Part shown: piece by piece, positions 1 to 9,769 of the stretch
How the letters are laid out: each line of letters starts with the position of its first letter
Numbering within the stretch: position 1 is the first letter of the stretch
The notes under the pieces: model-generated
What the model was told of the DNA's origin: nothing
The model's input: the letters and a program-made list of their open reading frames with translations, nothing else
Databases searched by the model: none
Assembly: GCA_003563755.1 (NCBI GenBank)
Contig: PWUB01000239.1
Span: forward strand, 1-12,608
Direction of reading: 5' to 3'
Origin: Clostridia bacterium
Lineage (GTDB): Bacteria > Bacillota_E > SLMV01 > PUMD01
Length of the DNA: 12,608 bases
Program-made: the position numbers and the translations under genes

Positions 1-1
1 C

Positions 2-1519
2 ACGAACGTATTGAACATGCTCTCCATGGCCTCGATTCCGATACGGGCCGAACAGCGGGGAGAAGAGGACCCGTTCGTCATCGGAGGAGGACCGTGTGCT
101 TTCAACGCAGAGCCGGTGGCACCTTTCTTTGACCTTATTGTACTGGGTGACGGTGAGGAGGCGGTGGTTGAGCTCATAGATGAGTACCGGTCCTGGAAGC
201 TCGATGGGTCCCCGGGCGGGCGCCGGGGATTCCTCGGGCGGGCAGCGGCGACCCGCGGCATGTATGTCCCCGCGCTTTACGATGCCGTCTACGATGAAGA
301 GGGCTGCTTCAGCGGCGTGACACCACGCGGTGAGGCTCCCCGGCGGGTGACCAAGCGGATCGTGTCTGATCTGGATCAGGTCCCCTTTCCTGAGCGGCCG
401 GTGGTGCCCTACGCTGAGGTCGTGCACGACCGGGCCGTCGTCGAGATCTTCAGAGGGTGTACCAGGGGGTGCAGGTTCTGTATGCCCGGAACGGTCTACC
501 GCCCGGTGCGGGAGCGAGATCCGGACGATGTCGTAAAGCTCTGCTGCGACATCGTGGGTAACACAGGTTATCCGGAGGTTTCCCTCGCTTCACTGTCCAG
601 CACCGACTACAGCTGTATCGAGGAGGTCACCGACAGACTGACCGACCGCCTATCGGAGAGCCGGGTCAGTGTGGCCCTTCCCTCGCTGCGGGTGGACGAG
701 TTTTCCGTGCGGCTGGCACGTAAGTTGCAGGAGGTTCGTCACACCGGCATCACCCTCGCACCCGAAGCCGGTACGCAGCGCCTGCGTGACGTCATCAACA
801 AGAGGGTGACCGAAGAGGACTACATCAGCTCGCTGAGGGCGGCCTTTGCTTCCGGATGCGACACGGTGAAGCTGTATTTCATGATCGGGCTTCCCACGGA
901 GACGGCGGAGGACGTGCGGGGAATAGCTGCTCTCGTCAAAAGGGCAGGGGAGACCTATGACGAGTTCCGGGAGTCAGCAAGGCCGCTGAGGGTGAACGTG
1001 AGCGTGGCGTGTTTCATACCGAAGCCGCATACACCCTTTCAGTGGGAGGAACAGTTATCGTTGCAGGAATTCGAGACACGACTGGATCTCCTCCGCCGCG
1101 AGCTGCCGCGGCGGGGGGTCAAATTCAGCTGGCATGACCCCCAGATGAGTATAATCGAGGGTGTGCTGTCACGGGGGGATCGGCGGGTTGCAGACGCGGT
1201 CCAGGCAGCCTGGGAGAACGGATGCAGGTTTGACGGATGGAGTGAACACTTCAGAGCCGAAGACTGGCACACAGCCTTTTACCAGAGCGGCGTGCAGACA
1301 CAGAGATACACCCTTCAACGATCTCCCGGGAGGCCGCTGCCCTGGGACCATCTCGATGCAGGAGTGAGCGAGGCATTCCTGCTGAGAGAACGACGGCTGG
1401 CGTACGCGGAGAGGAGCACCGGAGACTGTCGCTGGGAGGAATGCTCCGGCTGCGGGGTCTGCTCACCCCGCGGTGTCAGCTGCAGGGTCTCTTCCGACGG
1501 GAGGGATGAGCGTGGGTGA
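2..1519 (+). CDS. Radical SAM protein, TIGR03960-like (5' partial)
   Basis: The reading frame is open from the window edge. The residues TNVLNMLSMASIPIRAEQRG before and after a possible TTG at 11 match the interior of the TIGR03960 family, so the true start, with the N-terminal cobalamin-binding-like part, lies outside the window. The radical SAM cluster motif CTRGCRFC (C-x3-C-x2-C) has its cysteine codons at 458, 470 and 479. A core TIM-barrel region follows, with motifs such as TLAPEAGTQRLR and KLYFMIGLPTE. The C-terminus has a second cysteine group (DCRWEECSGCGVC, codons near 1425-1470) that could hold another metal centre. The family's reaction is unknown. It is typically encoded beside or fused to DUF2344 and RNase E/G, which suggests a role in RNA or ribosome modification; that role is inference. 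The end overlaps the next gene, so translational coupling is likely. Confidence 0.93.
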   Translation, partial: TNVLNMLSMASIPIRAEQRGEEDPFVIGGGPCAFNAEPVAPFFDLIVLGDGEEAVVELIDEYRSWKLDGSPGGRRGFLGRAAATRGMYVPALYDAVYDEEGCFSGVTPRGEAPRRVTKRIVSDLDQVPFPERPVVPYAEVVHDRAVVEIFRGCTRGCRFCMPGTVYRPVRERDPDDVVKLCCDIVGNTGYPEVSLASLSSTDYSCIEEVTDRLTDRLSESRVSVALPSLRVDEFSVRLARKLQEVRHTGITLAPEAGTQRLRDVINKRVTEEDYISSLRAAFASGCDTVKLYFMIGLPTETAEDVRGIAALVKRAGETYDEFRESARPLRVNVSVACFIPKPHTPFQWEEQLSLQEFETRLDLLRRELPRRGVKFSWHDPQMSIIEGVLSRGDRRVADAVQAAWENGCRFDGWSEHFRAEDWHTAFYQSGVQTQRYTLQRSPGRPLPWDHLDAGVSEAFLLRERRLAYAERSTGDCRWEECSGCGVCSPRGVSCRVSSDGRDERG

Positions 1520-2216
1520 AAGGATGCGGGTACAGATATCCATAGGCCGCCGGGTCAGGTGGGTGTCTCACCTCGAGTTTTTGCGGGTCATCATGCGCTG
1601 TATCAAGAGGGCCGGGCTGCCCGTGGCATACAGCCAGGGCTTCAACCCACACCCCCAGGTATCCTTCGCCGCGGCTCGACCCGTCGGCCTGTCCAGCGAT
1701 GCCGAGTTCGCTGACATTCTGCTTGAGGAAGACGTCAATCAATGCTGCCTCAGAGACGCGCTTAATGGGGCCTTTCCGTCCTGCTTCTCGGCGGTCCGGG
1801 CGGCCCCGGTGGACGCGGCCGGCCCCAGTCTCACGGCAGCTATCAACGCCTCCCGGTACAGATTCTTCGTATGTGACGGTGAGCCCGGGGCATGGCGTCA
1901 CGCAGCCCGCGTCTTTTGCTCCGCCGGGGAGGTTAAAGTCCTCAGGAAGCGGAGGAAAAAGCCGGATCGCTGGGTGGACATCCGGCCCCACGTCTACGAG
2001 ATAGACATTGTGGGTGCCACTGACTCCATCGGGATCAGGGCCGACATGGCTCTCGGCGGCCAGCATAACGTCAGGCCGGGGGAGTTCTGGCATGCCCTGG
2101 TGGAGAGGCTGCCCCGGGGCATTTGCGCGGTGAGCAATCCCGCAGACGCAGGGATGCACCGTCTGGCGATGTACCGTCGGGAGGGAGAACACAAGGTTTT
2201 GCCCTGGAAGCTGTGA
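1512..2216 (+). CDS. DUF2344 / TIGR03936 family protein
   Basis: This protein of about 234 residues belongs to the radical-SAM-linked TIGR03936 (DUF2344) family. The marks are the N-terminal RVRWVSHLEFLRVIMR and the segment YSQGFNPHPQVSFAAARPVG. I chose GTG at 1512 because GGGAGGG (1499-1505) lies at normal Shine-Dalgarno distance; ATG 1506 is too close to that site and ATG 1524 rather far. The start lies inside the end of the radical SAM gene, whose stop is at 1517-1519. In many genomes the two families are fused into one polypeptide, so they probably work as a complex. The biochemical function is not established. No catalytic motif can be named from the sequence. Confidence 0.88.
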   Translation: MGERMRVQISIGRRVRWVSHLEFLRVIMRCIKRAGLPVAYSQGFNPHPQVSFAAARPVGLSSDAEFADILLEEDVNQCCLRDALNGAFPSCFSAVRAAPVDAAGPSLTAAINASRYRFFVCDGEPGAWRHAARVFCSAGEVKVLRKRRKKPDRWVDIRPHVYEIDIVGATDSIGIRADMALGGQHNVRPGEFWHALVERLPRGICAVSNPADAGMHRLAMYRREGEHKVLPWKL

Positions 2217-2259
2217 AGAACCGGGGCGACGAGATTTCTTTGAGGTGGGGGATGGGAAT

Positions 2260-3948
2260 ATGAGGAAGGAAATCCTGGTCAGCACGGACCGGGACGAAGT
2301 GCGTGTGGCGATAACAGAAGATGCCAAGCTCGTGGAGCTTTACATGGAGCGTCCGGTGAGCGAGCGGCTCGTGGGTAACCTCTATCTCGGCAAGGTTGAG
2401 AACGTGCTCCCCGGCATGGAGGCGTGCTTCGTCGACGTCGGGCTCGAAAGAAATGCTTTTCTATACGTGGACGACGCTTATCCGGTCCGCAGCGAGGAAG
2501 AGAGTGATCTACCCAAGGATGTGAGGAATGCCACCATCAACAAGCTGGTGCATCCTGGCCAGAGGGTGATGGTGCAGATCGTCAAAGAACCCATAGGCAC
2601 CAAGGGTGCGAGGGTTACCAGAAATGCTACCATTCCGGGCCGATACCTGGTCCTCATGCCGGCGGTCGACTATGTCGGTGTGTCCAGACGCATACAGGAC
2701 GACGCTGAACGTCAGCGCCTGAAGCAGATGGCGGACTCAGTACGAGATGACGGCATGGGGTTGATCGTCAGGACCGTCGCTGAAGGCAAGAGCAAGAAGG
2801 ACCTGAGGGATGATTACCGTTACCTGATGAAGCAGTGGCGCCAGGCGGAGAACAAGAGCCACCGGGTGAAGGCGCCCGCCCTCCTCTATCGCGACATGGG
2901 TCTGAGCTACCGTATCCTCCGTGACTGCCTTGACGATACCATCGACTCCCTGTTGGTGGACGACCGCGAGGAGTACGAGCGGATACTGAGTCTGATGGAT
3001 AATCTCGCTCCCTCCCGCAAGAGGATAGTCAAACTGTACCGGGAGGAAGAGGGGCTCTTCGAGCGCAGGGGAGTAGATAAAGAGATCGAGAAGGCGCTGT
3101 CGCGCAGGGTCTGGCTGGACTGCGGGGGATATATCGTCATTGACGATACGGAGGCCCTCACTTGCATCGATGTCAACACCGGCCGCTACGTGGGATCGGA
3201 GGACCTGCAGACCACCGTGGTCAAGACCAACCTGGAGGCGACAGAGGAGATAGTGCGCCAGCTCAGGATCAGGGATATAGGCGGTATCATCATCATCGAC
3301 TTCATTGACATGGAGTCTGCAGCCAACCGCGACCGGGTGGTTGAGGCCCTCGAGGACGCCCTGGCCAGGGACAAGACGAAAGCTCACGTCCTCGGAATCA
3401 CCCAACTGGGTCTGGTGGAAATGACCAGGAAGAAGGCGAGACAGAGCCTCGGCGAAGTGCTACTGAAGGCCTGTCCTTACTGCGATGGTACCGGAAGGGT
3501 CATGTCCGAGCATACCATGAGCAGCAAGGTCAGGGGCGAGATACTGCGGGCGCTGCGCCGCACGTTGGCGGAGGCTCTTTTAGTCGAGGTCCATCCCTCC
3601 GTTGCAGCCCTGATCATCGGAGCCGGGGGCAGCAACCTCAAGAAGATGGAGGAGAAGACCGGTCGCAGCATTTACGTCAGGGGTGCTGAATCCTGCCATC
3701 CCGAGGAGATGAAAATCGTGGCCATGGGCGACCGGGAGGATGTTGAGCGGCAGGCGCTTCCGGTCAAGGAGGGTGACGTCCTCGAGGTCAAGATAGAGGA
3801 GCCCCACGTGTCCAATGCGAAAGACGGCATTGCCCGGGTTGAGGGTTACGTGATAGATATAGAGTCCGGAAGCCGGCATGTGGGTGAGACGGTCAGGGTT
3901 GAGATCACCAGGGCGCATAGGACCTACGCCAAGGCCCGTCTCCTGTGA
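2260..3948 (+). CDS. rng: Ribonuclease E/G family, with KH-like and TRAM-like C-terminus
   Basis: This endoribonuclease of about 562 residues resembles RNase G and the catalytic half of RNase E, which process rRNA and start mRNA decay. An S1-type RNA-binding segment lies near residues 35-120. The catalytic metal ligands are visible as D304 in IDVNTG and D347 in IIIIDFIDM, and the zinc-link motif CPYCDGTGR starts at C405; spacing matches E. coli RNase E. After the core comes IIGAGGSNLKKMEEKTG (about 452-468), which looks like a KH GxxG loop. Residues from about 499 (ALPVKEGDVLEVKIEEPH ... DGIARVEGYV ... VRVEITRAHRTYAKA) look like a TRAM domain. ATG 2260 gives the family-like start MRKEILV; a GTG at 2245 is the alternative. 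It may be cotranscribed with the two genes upstream (43-base gap). Confidence 0.93.
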   Translation: MRKEILVSTDRDEVRVAITEDAKLVELYMERPVSERLVGNLYLGKVENVLPGMEACFVDVGLERNAFLYVDDAYPVRSEEESDLPKDVRNATINKLVHPGQRVMVQIVKEPIGTKGARVTRNATIPGRYLVLMPAVDYVGVSRRIQDDAERQRLKQMADSVRDDGMGLIVRTVAEGKSKKDLRDDYRYLMKQWRQAENKSHRVKAPALLYRDMGLSYRILRDCLDDTIDSLLVDDREEYERILSLMDNLAPSRKRIVKLYREEEGLFERRGVDKEIEKALSRRVWLDCGGYIVIDDTEALTCIDVNTGRYVGSEDLQTTVVKTNLEATEEIVRQLRIRDIGGIIIIDFIDMESAANRDRVVEALEDALARDKTKAHVLGITQLGLVEMTRKKARQSLGEVLLKACPYCDGTGRVMSEHTMSSKVRGEILRALRRTLAEALLVEVHPSVAALIIGAGGSNLKKMEEKTGRSIYVRGAESCHPEEMKIVAMGDREDVERQALPVKEGDVLEVKIEEPHVSNAKDGIARVEGYVIDIESGSRHVGETVRVEITRAHRTYAKARLL

Positions 3949-3953
3949 CATCG

Positions 3954-3982
3954 TTGACCGAATGTCGAGGCTGTGCTAGAAT
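3954..3982 (+). promoter_or_regulatory. Sigma-A-type promoter for the rplU operon
   Basis: TTGACC (3954-3959) and TAGAAT (3977-3982) are separated by 17 bases. The -10 is preceded by TGC, giving an extended -10 element. It lies just after the RNase gene stop and about 90 bases before rplU. The transcribed leader of about 80 bases could hold an autoregulatory L21-type leader: CCACG (4003-4007) can pair with CGTGG (4034-4038). I cannot assign that leader to a known class by eye. Confidence 0.75.
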
Positions 3983-4069
3983 ATCAGTCGTCCTGTGACT
4001 AACCACGAGCTCATGATCTTTAGGCAGAATTGGCGTGGCATAAATGGATTCCTCGAGGGGTGTTAGAGC

Positions 4070-4405
4070 TTGAAGCGAGAGGATTACGCCGTCATCGAGA
4101 CGGGAGGCAAGCAGTACCGGGTTTCACCCGGAGACACCATCCGCGTGGAGCGTCTTCCCGCCGGCGAGCAGGAGCGCATCGAGTTCGAGCGGGTGCTGAT
4201 GGTGAGGTCCGGCGGTGAAGTCATGATCGGCAGCCCCACGGTCGAGGGAGCAACGGTTGTAGCAAACCTGGTATCCCACGGCAAGGGCAAGAAGGTCACG
4301 GTGTTCAAATACAAGCCCAAGGTGAACTACCGCAGGCTCAGAGGCCACCGGCAGCCGTTCAGTGAGGTGCTTATTGAGAACATCGAAATGCCGGAGACGT
4401 CCTGA
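4070..4405 (+). CDS. rplU: 50S ribosomal protein L21
   Basis: This is bacterial ribosomal protein L21, a 23S rRNA-binding protein of the large subunit. The N-terminus EDYAVIETGGKQYRVSPGD and the C-terminal KVNYRRLRGHRQPFSEVLI are diagnostic. At 111 residues it is slightly longer than the usual 102-105, owing to a few extra residues before YAVIETGGKQY and at the end. The start is TTG at 4070, supported by GAGGGG at 4055-4060 nine bases upstream. It is the first gene of the L21-Prp-L27-Obg cluster, driven by the promoter at 3954-3982. Confidence 0.97.
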   Translation: MKREDYAVIETGGKQYRVSPGDTIRVERLPAGEQERIEFERVLMVRSGGEVMIGSPTVEGATVVANLVSHGKGKKVTVFKYKPKVNYRRLRGHRQPFSEVLIENIEMPETS

Positions 4406-4411
4406 GCGCCG

Positions 4412-4747
4412 GTGATTGACATCGCCTTCACCCGCGGACCCTCGGGATTCACCGGATTCGAGGTGCGGGGCCACAGCGGCCTCGAGGCTGCGGGACGCGA
4501 CATCGTGTGTGCCGCCGTATCGGCTGTGGCGCAGGCTGCGGTGATGGGCCTGAAGGAGGCAGTCGGCTGTCCCGTGGATGCAGATATTGACAGTGGTTAC
4601 CTGAGGTGTATCGTCGATGAAGGGCGGATGGGGTCGGGTACCCGGCGGGAGGCACAGGCGGTGATCAAGACGGCCCTTGTTGCCCTGGAGGACATCAGTG
4701 AACAGTATCCGGAACGTGTCCGGGTTACAGTTATTTGTGGGAGGTGA
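4412..4747 (+). CDS. prp: Ribosomal-processing cysteine protease Prp
   Basis: Prp (YsxB family) cleaves the N-terminal extension of ribosomal protein L27 in Bacillota and relatives, a step needed for a functional peptidyl-transferase region. The catalytic pair is visible as H21 in [12 protein letters not shown] and C33 in DIVCAAVSA. The length of 111 residues is normal. The GTG start at 4412 lies six bases after the rplU stop without a strong ribosome-binding site, so translational coupling to rplU is likely. It sits between rplU and rpmA, the usual place, and the downstream L27 carries the predicted cleavable extension. Confidence 0.95.
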   Translation: MIDIAFTRGPSGFTGFEVRGHSGLEAAGRDIVCAAVSAVAQAAVMGLKEAVGCPVDADIDSGYLRCIVDEGRMGSGTRREAQAVIKTALVALEDISEQYPERVRVTVICGR

Positions 4748-4752
4748 GTGCG

Positions 4753-7031
<2,279 letters not shown>

Positions 7032-7042
7032 TCCTTGGTTTG

Positions 7043-7051
7043 TGCTACAAT
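7043..7051 (+). promoter_or_regulatory. Candidate extended -10 promoter for the LCP gene
   Basis: TGCTACAAT is a good extended -10 (TGn plus TACAAT) in the nadD-LCP gap, about 55 bases before the LCP start. The -35 position (7023-7028, TTATCC) is weak, as is common with extended -10 promoters. The context TGTGCTANAAT is nearly the same as that of the rplU promoter. Confidence 0.45.
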
Positions 7052-7105
7052 TGATCTACACGGGCCCTTTGCATTTGACGAATTTCGGCACAAGCAGAGC
7101 TGATA

Positions 7106-8389
7106 GTGGGTGAGCAGAAACACGTGAGCGGACGGGGGAGCAGTACCCAAAAAAAGAGATCCTGGCGCCGCGCGGGGTTGATCATCGCCGCCAGCTGTAT
7201 GTTTCTCGTGCTTTTTGCTGCCACGGCAGTGTATGTTTTTCTCTCCGGCCTGAGCAGCGAAGAGGGCGGAACCATTGCCAAGGAGATACCTGCCCCCGCC
7301 CCGGGCGAGAGGGTTCACATCCTGGTCCTCGGTGTTGATGCAGAGCAGCCTGCCGGCGGAGGGGCATACATTCCGCCGCGTTCCGATACTATCATGCTCG
7401 CTACCTTCGACCCCGTGACGTCAGAGGCGAGCGCCCTGTTCATACCCCGGGACACCAGGGTGGCCATCCCGGGACGGCCCGAGCCTGAAAAGCTGGGACA
7501 TGCGTACGCCCACGGCGGGGCAAGGTTGGCGATTGAGACAGTGTCCCAGTTTCTCGACGTGCCCATTCACTACTACGTGAGGGTGGACTTCATGGGGTTT
7601 GCCTACATCGTCGATGCAGTCGGCGGTGTGAAGCTTTACGTTGACAGGCACCTGTACTACGAAGATCCCGCACAGGATCTTGTGATCAACATTCCTGAAG
7701 GCATCCAGCACATGGATGGAGAGATGGCCCTTCACTACGTACGCTACCGGGGTCGCCGCGGGTCGGACATCGATAGGATCGGTCGGCAGAAGCTCTTTTT
7801 GCAGACGCTGATGGATCAGCTGTTCAGTGTGGACAATCTGCTGCGGCTTCCCGAGTTCGCCCGCCAGGTCTCCGATCACGTGGACACCAACATGTCGCCT
7901 ACCCGCATCGTGTCCTTCGTCCGCTCGGCCATGAGCATATCTCCCGAGGAGGTTCCGCTGGTCACCGTACCGGGCGAGGCGCGCTACTACCAGGGGATCA
8001 GCTACTGGTTTGCGGACGAGGAGGAGACGGAGTCAATAGTCATGAGTCTCGTTAAAGGGCTCTACAGGGAGGAAAACGCCGGGGTAACTGTAGAAGTGTT
8101 GAACGGTGGGGGAGTTGCTGGCTCCGCGAGGATGATAGCCTGGGAACTGCACGAATACGGATACAATGTGATAAATATCGATAATGCACCGGACATGGGC
8201 GACGAACGGTATGCGAGCACCCGCGTCTACGATGATTCGGGCAATGAGATAATAGGACAGCTGGTGGTGCGGGCCTTGAGAAGCGTCATGTGTGAAAGCG
8301 CCCAGATAGAGCTTTTCAACGGAGCCGAACGCGAGGACGAGGACGCTCCGATGGTCAGAGTCTATGTCGGAGCCGACTATGCCAGGTGA
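7106..8389 (+). CDS. LytR-CpsA-Psr (LCP) family protein with LytR_C domain
   Basis: LCP proteins transfer glycopolymers such as teichoic acids from lipid carriers to peptidoglycan at the outer membrane face. A basic cytoplasmic N-terminus (KKRSWRR) precedes one membrane segment (about residues 23-46). The LCP domain follows: ILVLGVDAE, RSDTIMLATFDP, FIPRDTRV, and a basic/acidic active-site region HYVRYRGRRGSDIDRIGRQ, with the conserved Asp and Arg residues in place. A C-terminal LytR_C domain begins near VTVEVLNGGGVAGSA and ends near VVRALRSV. The GTG start at 7106 has only weak ribosome-binding support; GTG at 7124, with GGTGA nine bases upstream, is an alternative six codons later. It sits between nadD and rsfS, the gene position often shared with yqeK. 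Confidence 0.93.
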   Translation: MGEQKHVSGRGSSTQKKRSWRRAGLIIAASCMFLVLFAATAVYVFLSGLSSEEGGTIAKEIPAPAPGERVHILVLGVDAEQPAGGGAYIPPRSDTIMLATFDPVTSEASALFIPRDTRVAIPGRPEPEKLGHAYAHGGARLAIETVSQFLDVPIHYYVRVDFMGFAYIVDAVGGVKLYVDRHLYYEDPAQDLVINIPEGIQHMDGEMALHYVRYRGRRGSDIDRIGRQKLFLQTLMDQLFSVDNLLRLPEFARQVSDHVDTNMSPTRIVSFVRSAMSISPEEVPLVTVPGEARYYQGISYWFADEEETESIVMSLVKGLYREENAGVTVEVLNGGGVAGSARMIAWELHEYGYNVINIDNAPDMGDERYASTRVYDDSGNEIIGQLVVRALRSVMCESAQIELFNGAEREDEDAPMVRVYVGADYAR

Positions 8390-8421
8390 TTACAATAAAT
8401 AGTGAGGATCGGAGGGGTTTT

Positions 8422-8784
8422 TTGGATTTGGACTCAAAAATGAAGGTGCTTGGGATATATGAGGTCTGTGAGGAGCGACGGGCGCGCGATGTGGTTATCC
8501 TTGACGTCACGGCGGTGACGCTGATCGCAGACTACTTCCTCATCTGTCACGGCACGTCAAGGACTCATATCGGTGCGATCAGCGAACGTGTAGTTGAGCA
8601 TCTGAAGGAACACGATGACCGATCCTTCCGTGTTGAGGGTTCTCAGGGCGAAGGATGGATTCTGGTCGATTGTGGAGATGTACTGGTGCACATCTTCACG
8701 GCCGAGGACAGGGAATACTACGATCTGGAGCGTCTGTGGGGGGACGCGGAAGTGCTGACGGTTGCCAGTCCCGCATCCCGGTGA
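8422..8784 (+). CDS. rsfS: Ribosomal silencing factor RsfS
   Basis: RsfS (YbeB/Iojap family) binds L14 and blocks joining of the ribosomal subunits when nutrients are short. The family signatures VVILDVTAVTLIADYFLICHGTS, RVEGSQGEGWILVDCGDVLVHIF and REYYDLERLWGDA are all present. Its 120 residues are normal. TTG at 8422 is chosen because GGAGGGG (8411-8417) sits five bases upstream and translation gives MDLDSKMKVLGIYEVCEE. The next TTG (8428) and ATG (8440) are alternatives. It ends the plus-strand housekeeping block. Confidence 0.95.
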   Translation: MDLDSKMKVLGIYEVCEERRARDVVILDVTAVTLIADYFLICHGTSRTHIGAISERVVEHLKEHDDRSFRVEGSQGEGWILVDCGDVLVHIFTAEDREYYDLERLWGDAEVLTVASPASR

Positions 8785-8809
8785 CTGCACCTACGGCGCG
8801 CTCTCACGC

Positions 8810-8838
8810 TTGACGCCGAGTACGTTTGAACCTATAAT
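8810..8838 (+). promoter_or_regulatory. Promoter of tRNA-Ala
   Basis: TTGACG (8810-8815) and a perfect TATAAT (8833-8838) are separated by 17 bases, ending 21 bases before the tRNA gene. It is the strongest promoter visible in the window and fits a stable-RNA gene. Confidence 0.85.
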
Positions 8839-8859
8839 CTAGATGCACATCTTAGACGT

Positions 8860-8932
8860 GGGGCGGTAGCTCAGCCGGGAGAGCGCATGAATGGCATTCA
8901 TGAGGTCGAGGGTTCGATCCCCTTCCGCTCCA
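8860..8932 (+). tRNA. tRNA-Ala, anticodon GGC
   Basis: A complete 73-base cloverleaf is visible. The acceptor stem GGGGCGG pairs with CCGCTCC (one G.U), the D stem is GCTC/GAGC, the anticodon stem is CATGA/TCATG with loop ATGGCAT (anticodon GGC), and the T stem is GAGGG/CCCTT with loop TTCGATC. The discriminator is A at 8932. The next bases are CAT, so CCA is not encoded and must be added enzymatically. The 3' end borders a degraded integrase, the usual arrangement for a tRNA used as an integration site. Confidence 0.97.
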
Positions 8933-8937
8933 CATAG

Positions 8938-8976
8938 GCGAAACCCCCGCCCCGTAAGGGATTCGGGGGGTTTCGC
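8938..8976 (+). terminator. Hairpin terminator after tRNA-Ala
   Basis: An 11-base-pair stem (8938-8948 GCGAAACCCCC with 8966-8976 GGGGGTTTCGC) starts five bases after the tRNA. The tail TATTTCT is only moderately T-rich. It also faces the end of the integrase remnant on the minus strand and could serve both directions. Confidence 0.65.
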
Positions 8977-8979
8977 TAT

Positions 8980-9588
8980 TTCTGGAAAGTGGCGCTGAAA
9001 TGGTCGGTTGGACACGGGTTTGAGTAGGTTCCAGGGCGCGATCGGCGTGCCCCGCCGGGTGGCGAACACCAGGCCGTGGCCCTCGTATTCTTCCGTCGAC
9101 GCCAGGCGCTCCTCGGTCGGCCGGATACGGTGAGCGCGCAGCTCCTCAACATCCTGCCGGGAGATGCTGATCGTGCGCTCGCTCCTTTCCGTCTTGACCT
9201 GGCCGATCTCAAGGGATTCCCCGGACCCGCGGATCAGCGCCTGCCGCACGTGGATCTTGTTTCCGTTGACATCCGCCCACCTGAGCCCCAGGGTCTCCCC
9301 CTAGCGCATCCCGGTCATGATCGCCAGCCTGTACAGCGCACGAAGCCGATGCGTGCTGATAGAGGCGAGGAACTGGTCGACCTGGTCCTTCTTCCAGTAC
9401 CGGATCCGCTTCTGCTCCTGCTTCTTCGGTGGCGATACTGCAGCGGCGGGGTTGCGCCTGATGATCTCCCGCCTGACCGCCTGGCGGAGCGCCGAGGATA
9501 GAATCATGTGCAGGTACTGAATGGCGCGGTTGGAGAGCCCCCCGACGGAATACCGGATCGACCAGTTGTCGGACTTCCTTCTCTCCAT
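8980..9588 (-). pseudogene. int: Tyrosine recombinase (phage-type integrase), degraded
   Basis: Reading the minus strand from ATG 9588 (with GGAGAGGGG upstream) gives MERRKSDNWSIRYSV, like the start of an AP2-like integrase N-terminus. It then passes directly into the core-binding region (LSNRAIQYLHMILSSALRQA, RRNPAAAVSPPKK), so about 100 or more residues appear to be deleted. The catalytic domain begins IMTGMR, with the first catalytic Arg at residue 95. The next codon is TAG (9301-9303), and the same frame goes on as GETLGLRWADVNGNKIHV, then KTERSERTISI with the beta-hairpin Lys, then GTPIAPWNLLKPV. Homology stops near 8985, against the tRNA hairpin, so the HxLRH box and the tyrosine nucleophile are missing. 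No function is expected. It marks an old integration at the tRNA-Ala gene. Confidence 0.88.
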
Positions 9589-9641
9589 GATCCCCTCTCC
9601 TCAGCTGACCATCCTGTCATCTCTATCCGAGCACATCTCTA

Positions 9642-9769
9642 GCACCGTGCCGCGGTACAGACGGAGGGGGCACTGCACAGCAGTACGTGCAGCACCCCCT
9701 CCGCTGCGGTGGCCATGTGCCCCCAACCCCAGGCGATGACTGACCACGATGCACCAGGTGCCCTGGTAC
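9642..9769 (-). repeat. Two related short hairpins
   Basis: On the minus strand, GTACCAGGGCACCTGGTGC (9769-9751) and GTACCGCGGCACGGTGC (9658-9642) share the pattern GTACC-NN-GGCAC-(NN)-GGTGC, and each folds on itself. The first copy is also flanked by direct copies of GTGGTCA (plus-strand TGACCAC at 9741-9747 and 9773-9779). Two copies are too few to name a repeat family. Confidence 0.5.

Noticed and set aside
1476..2327. 283-residue minus-strand frame
   Set aside because: It is antisense to the DUF2344 gene and the start of the RNase gene, a typical shadow in high-GC DNA without family likeness.
2737..3405. 222-residue minus-strand frame
   Set aside because: It is antisense to the conserved catalytic core of the RNase E/G gene.
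8839..9249. Minus-strand frame of 136 residues ending GAEGDRTLDL ... LSYRPT as an intact protein
   Set aside because: Its C-terminal part is the antisense translation of the tRNA-Ala gene, a well-known annotation artefact. Only the first part is the integrase remnant.
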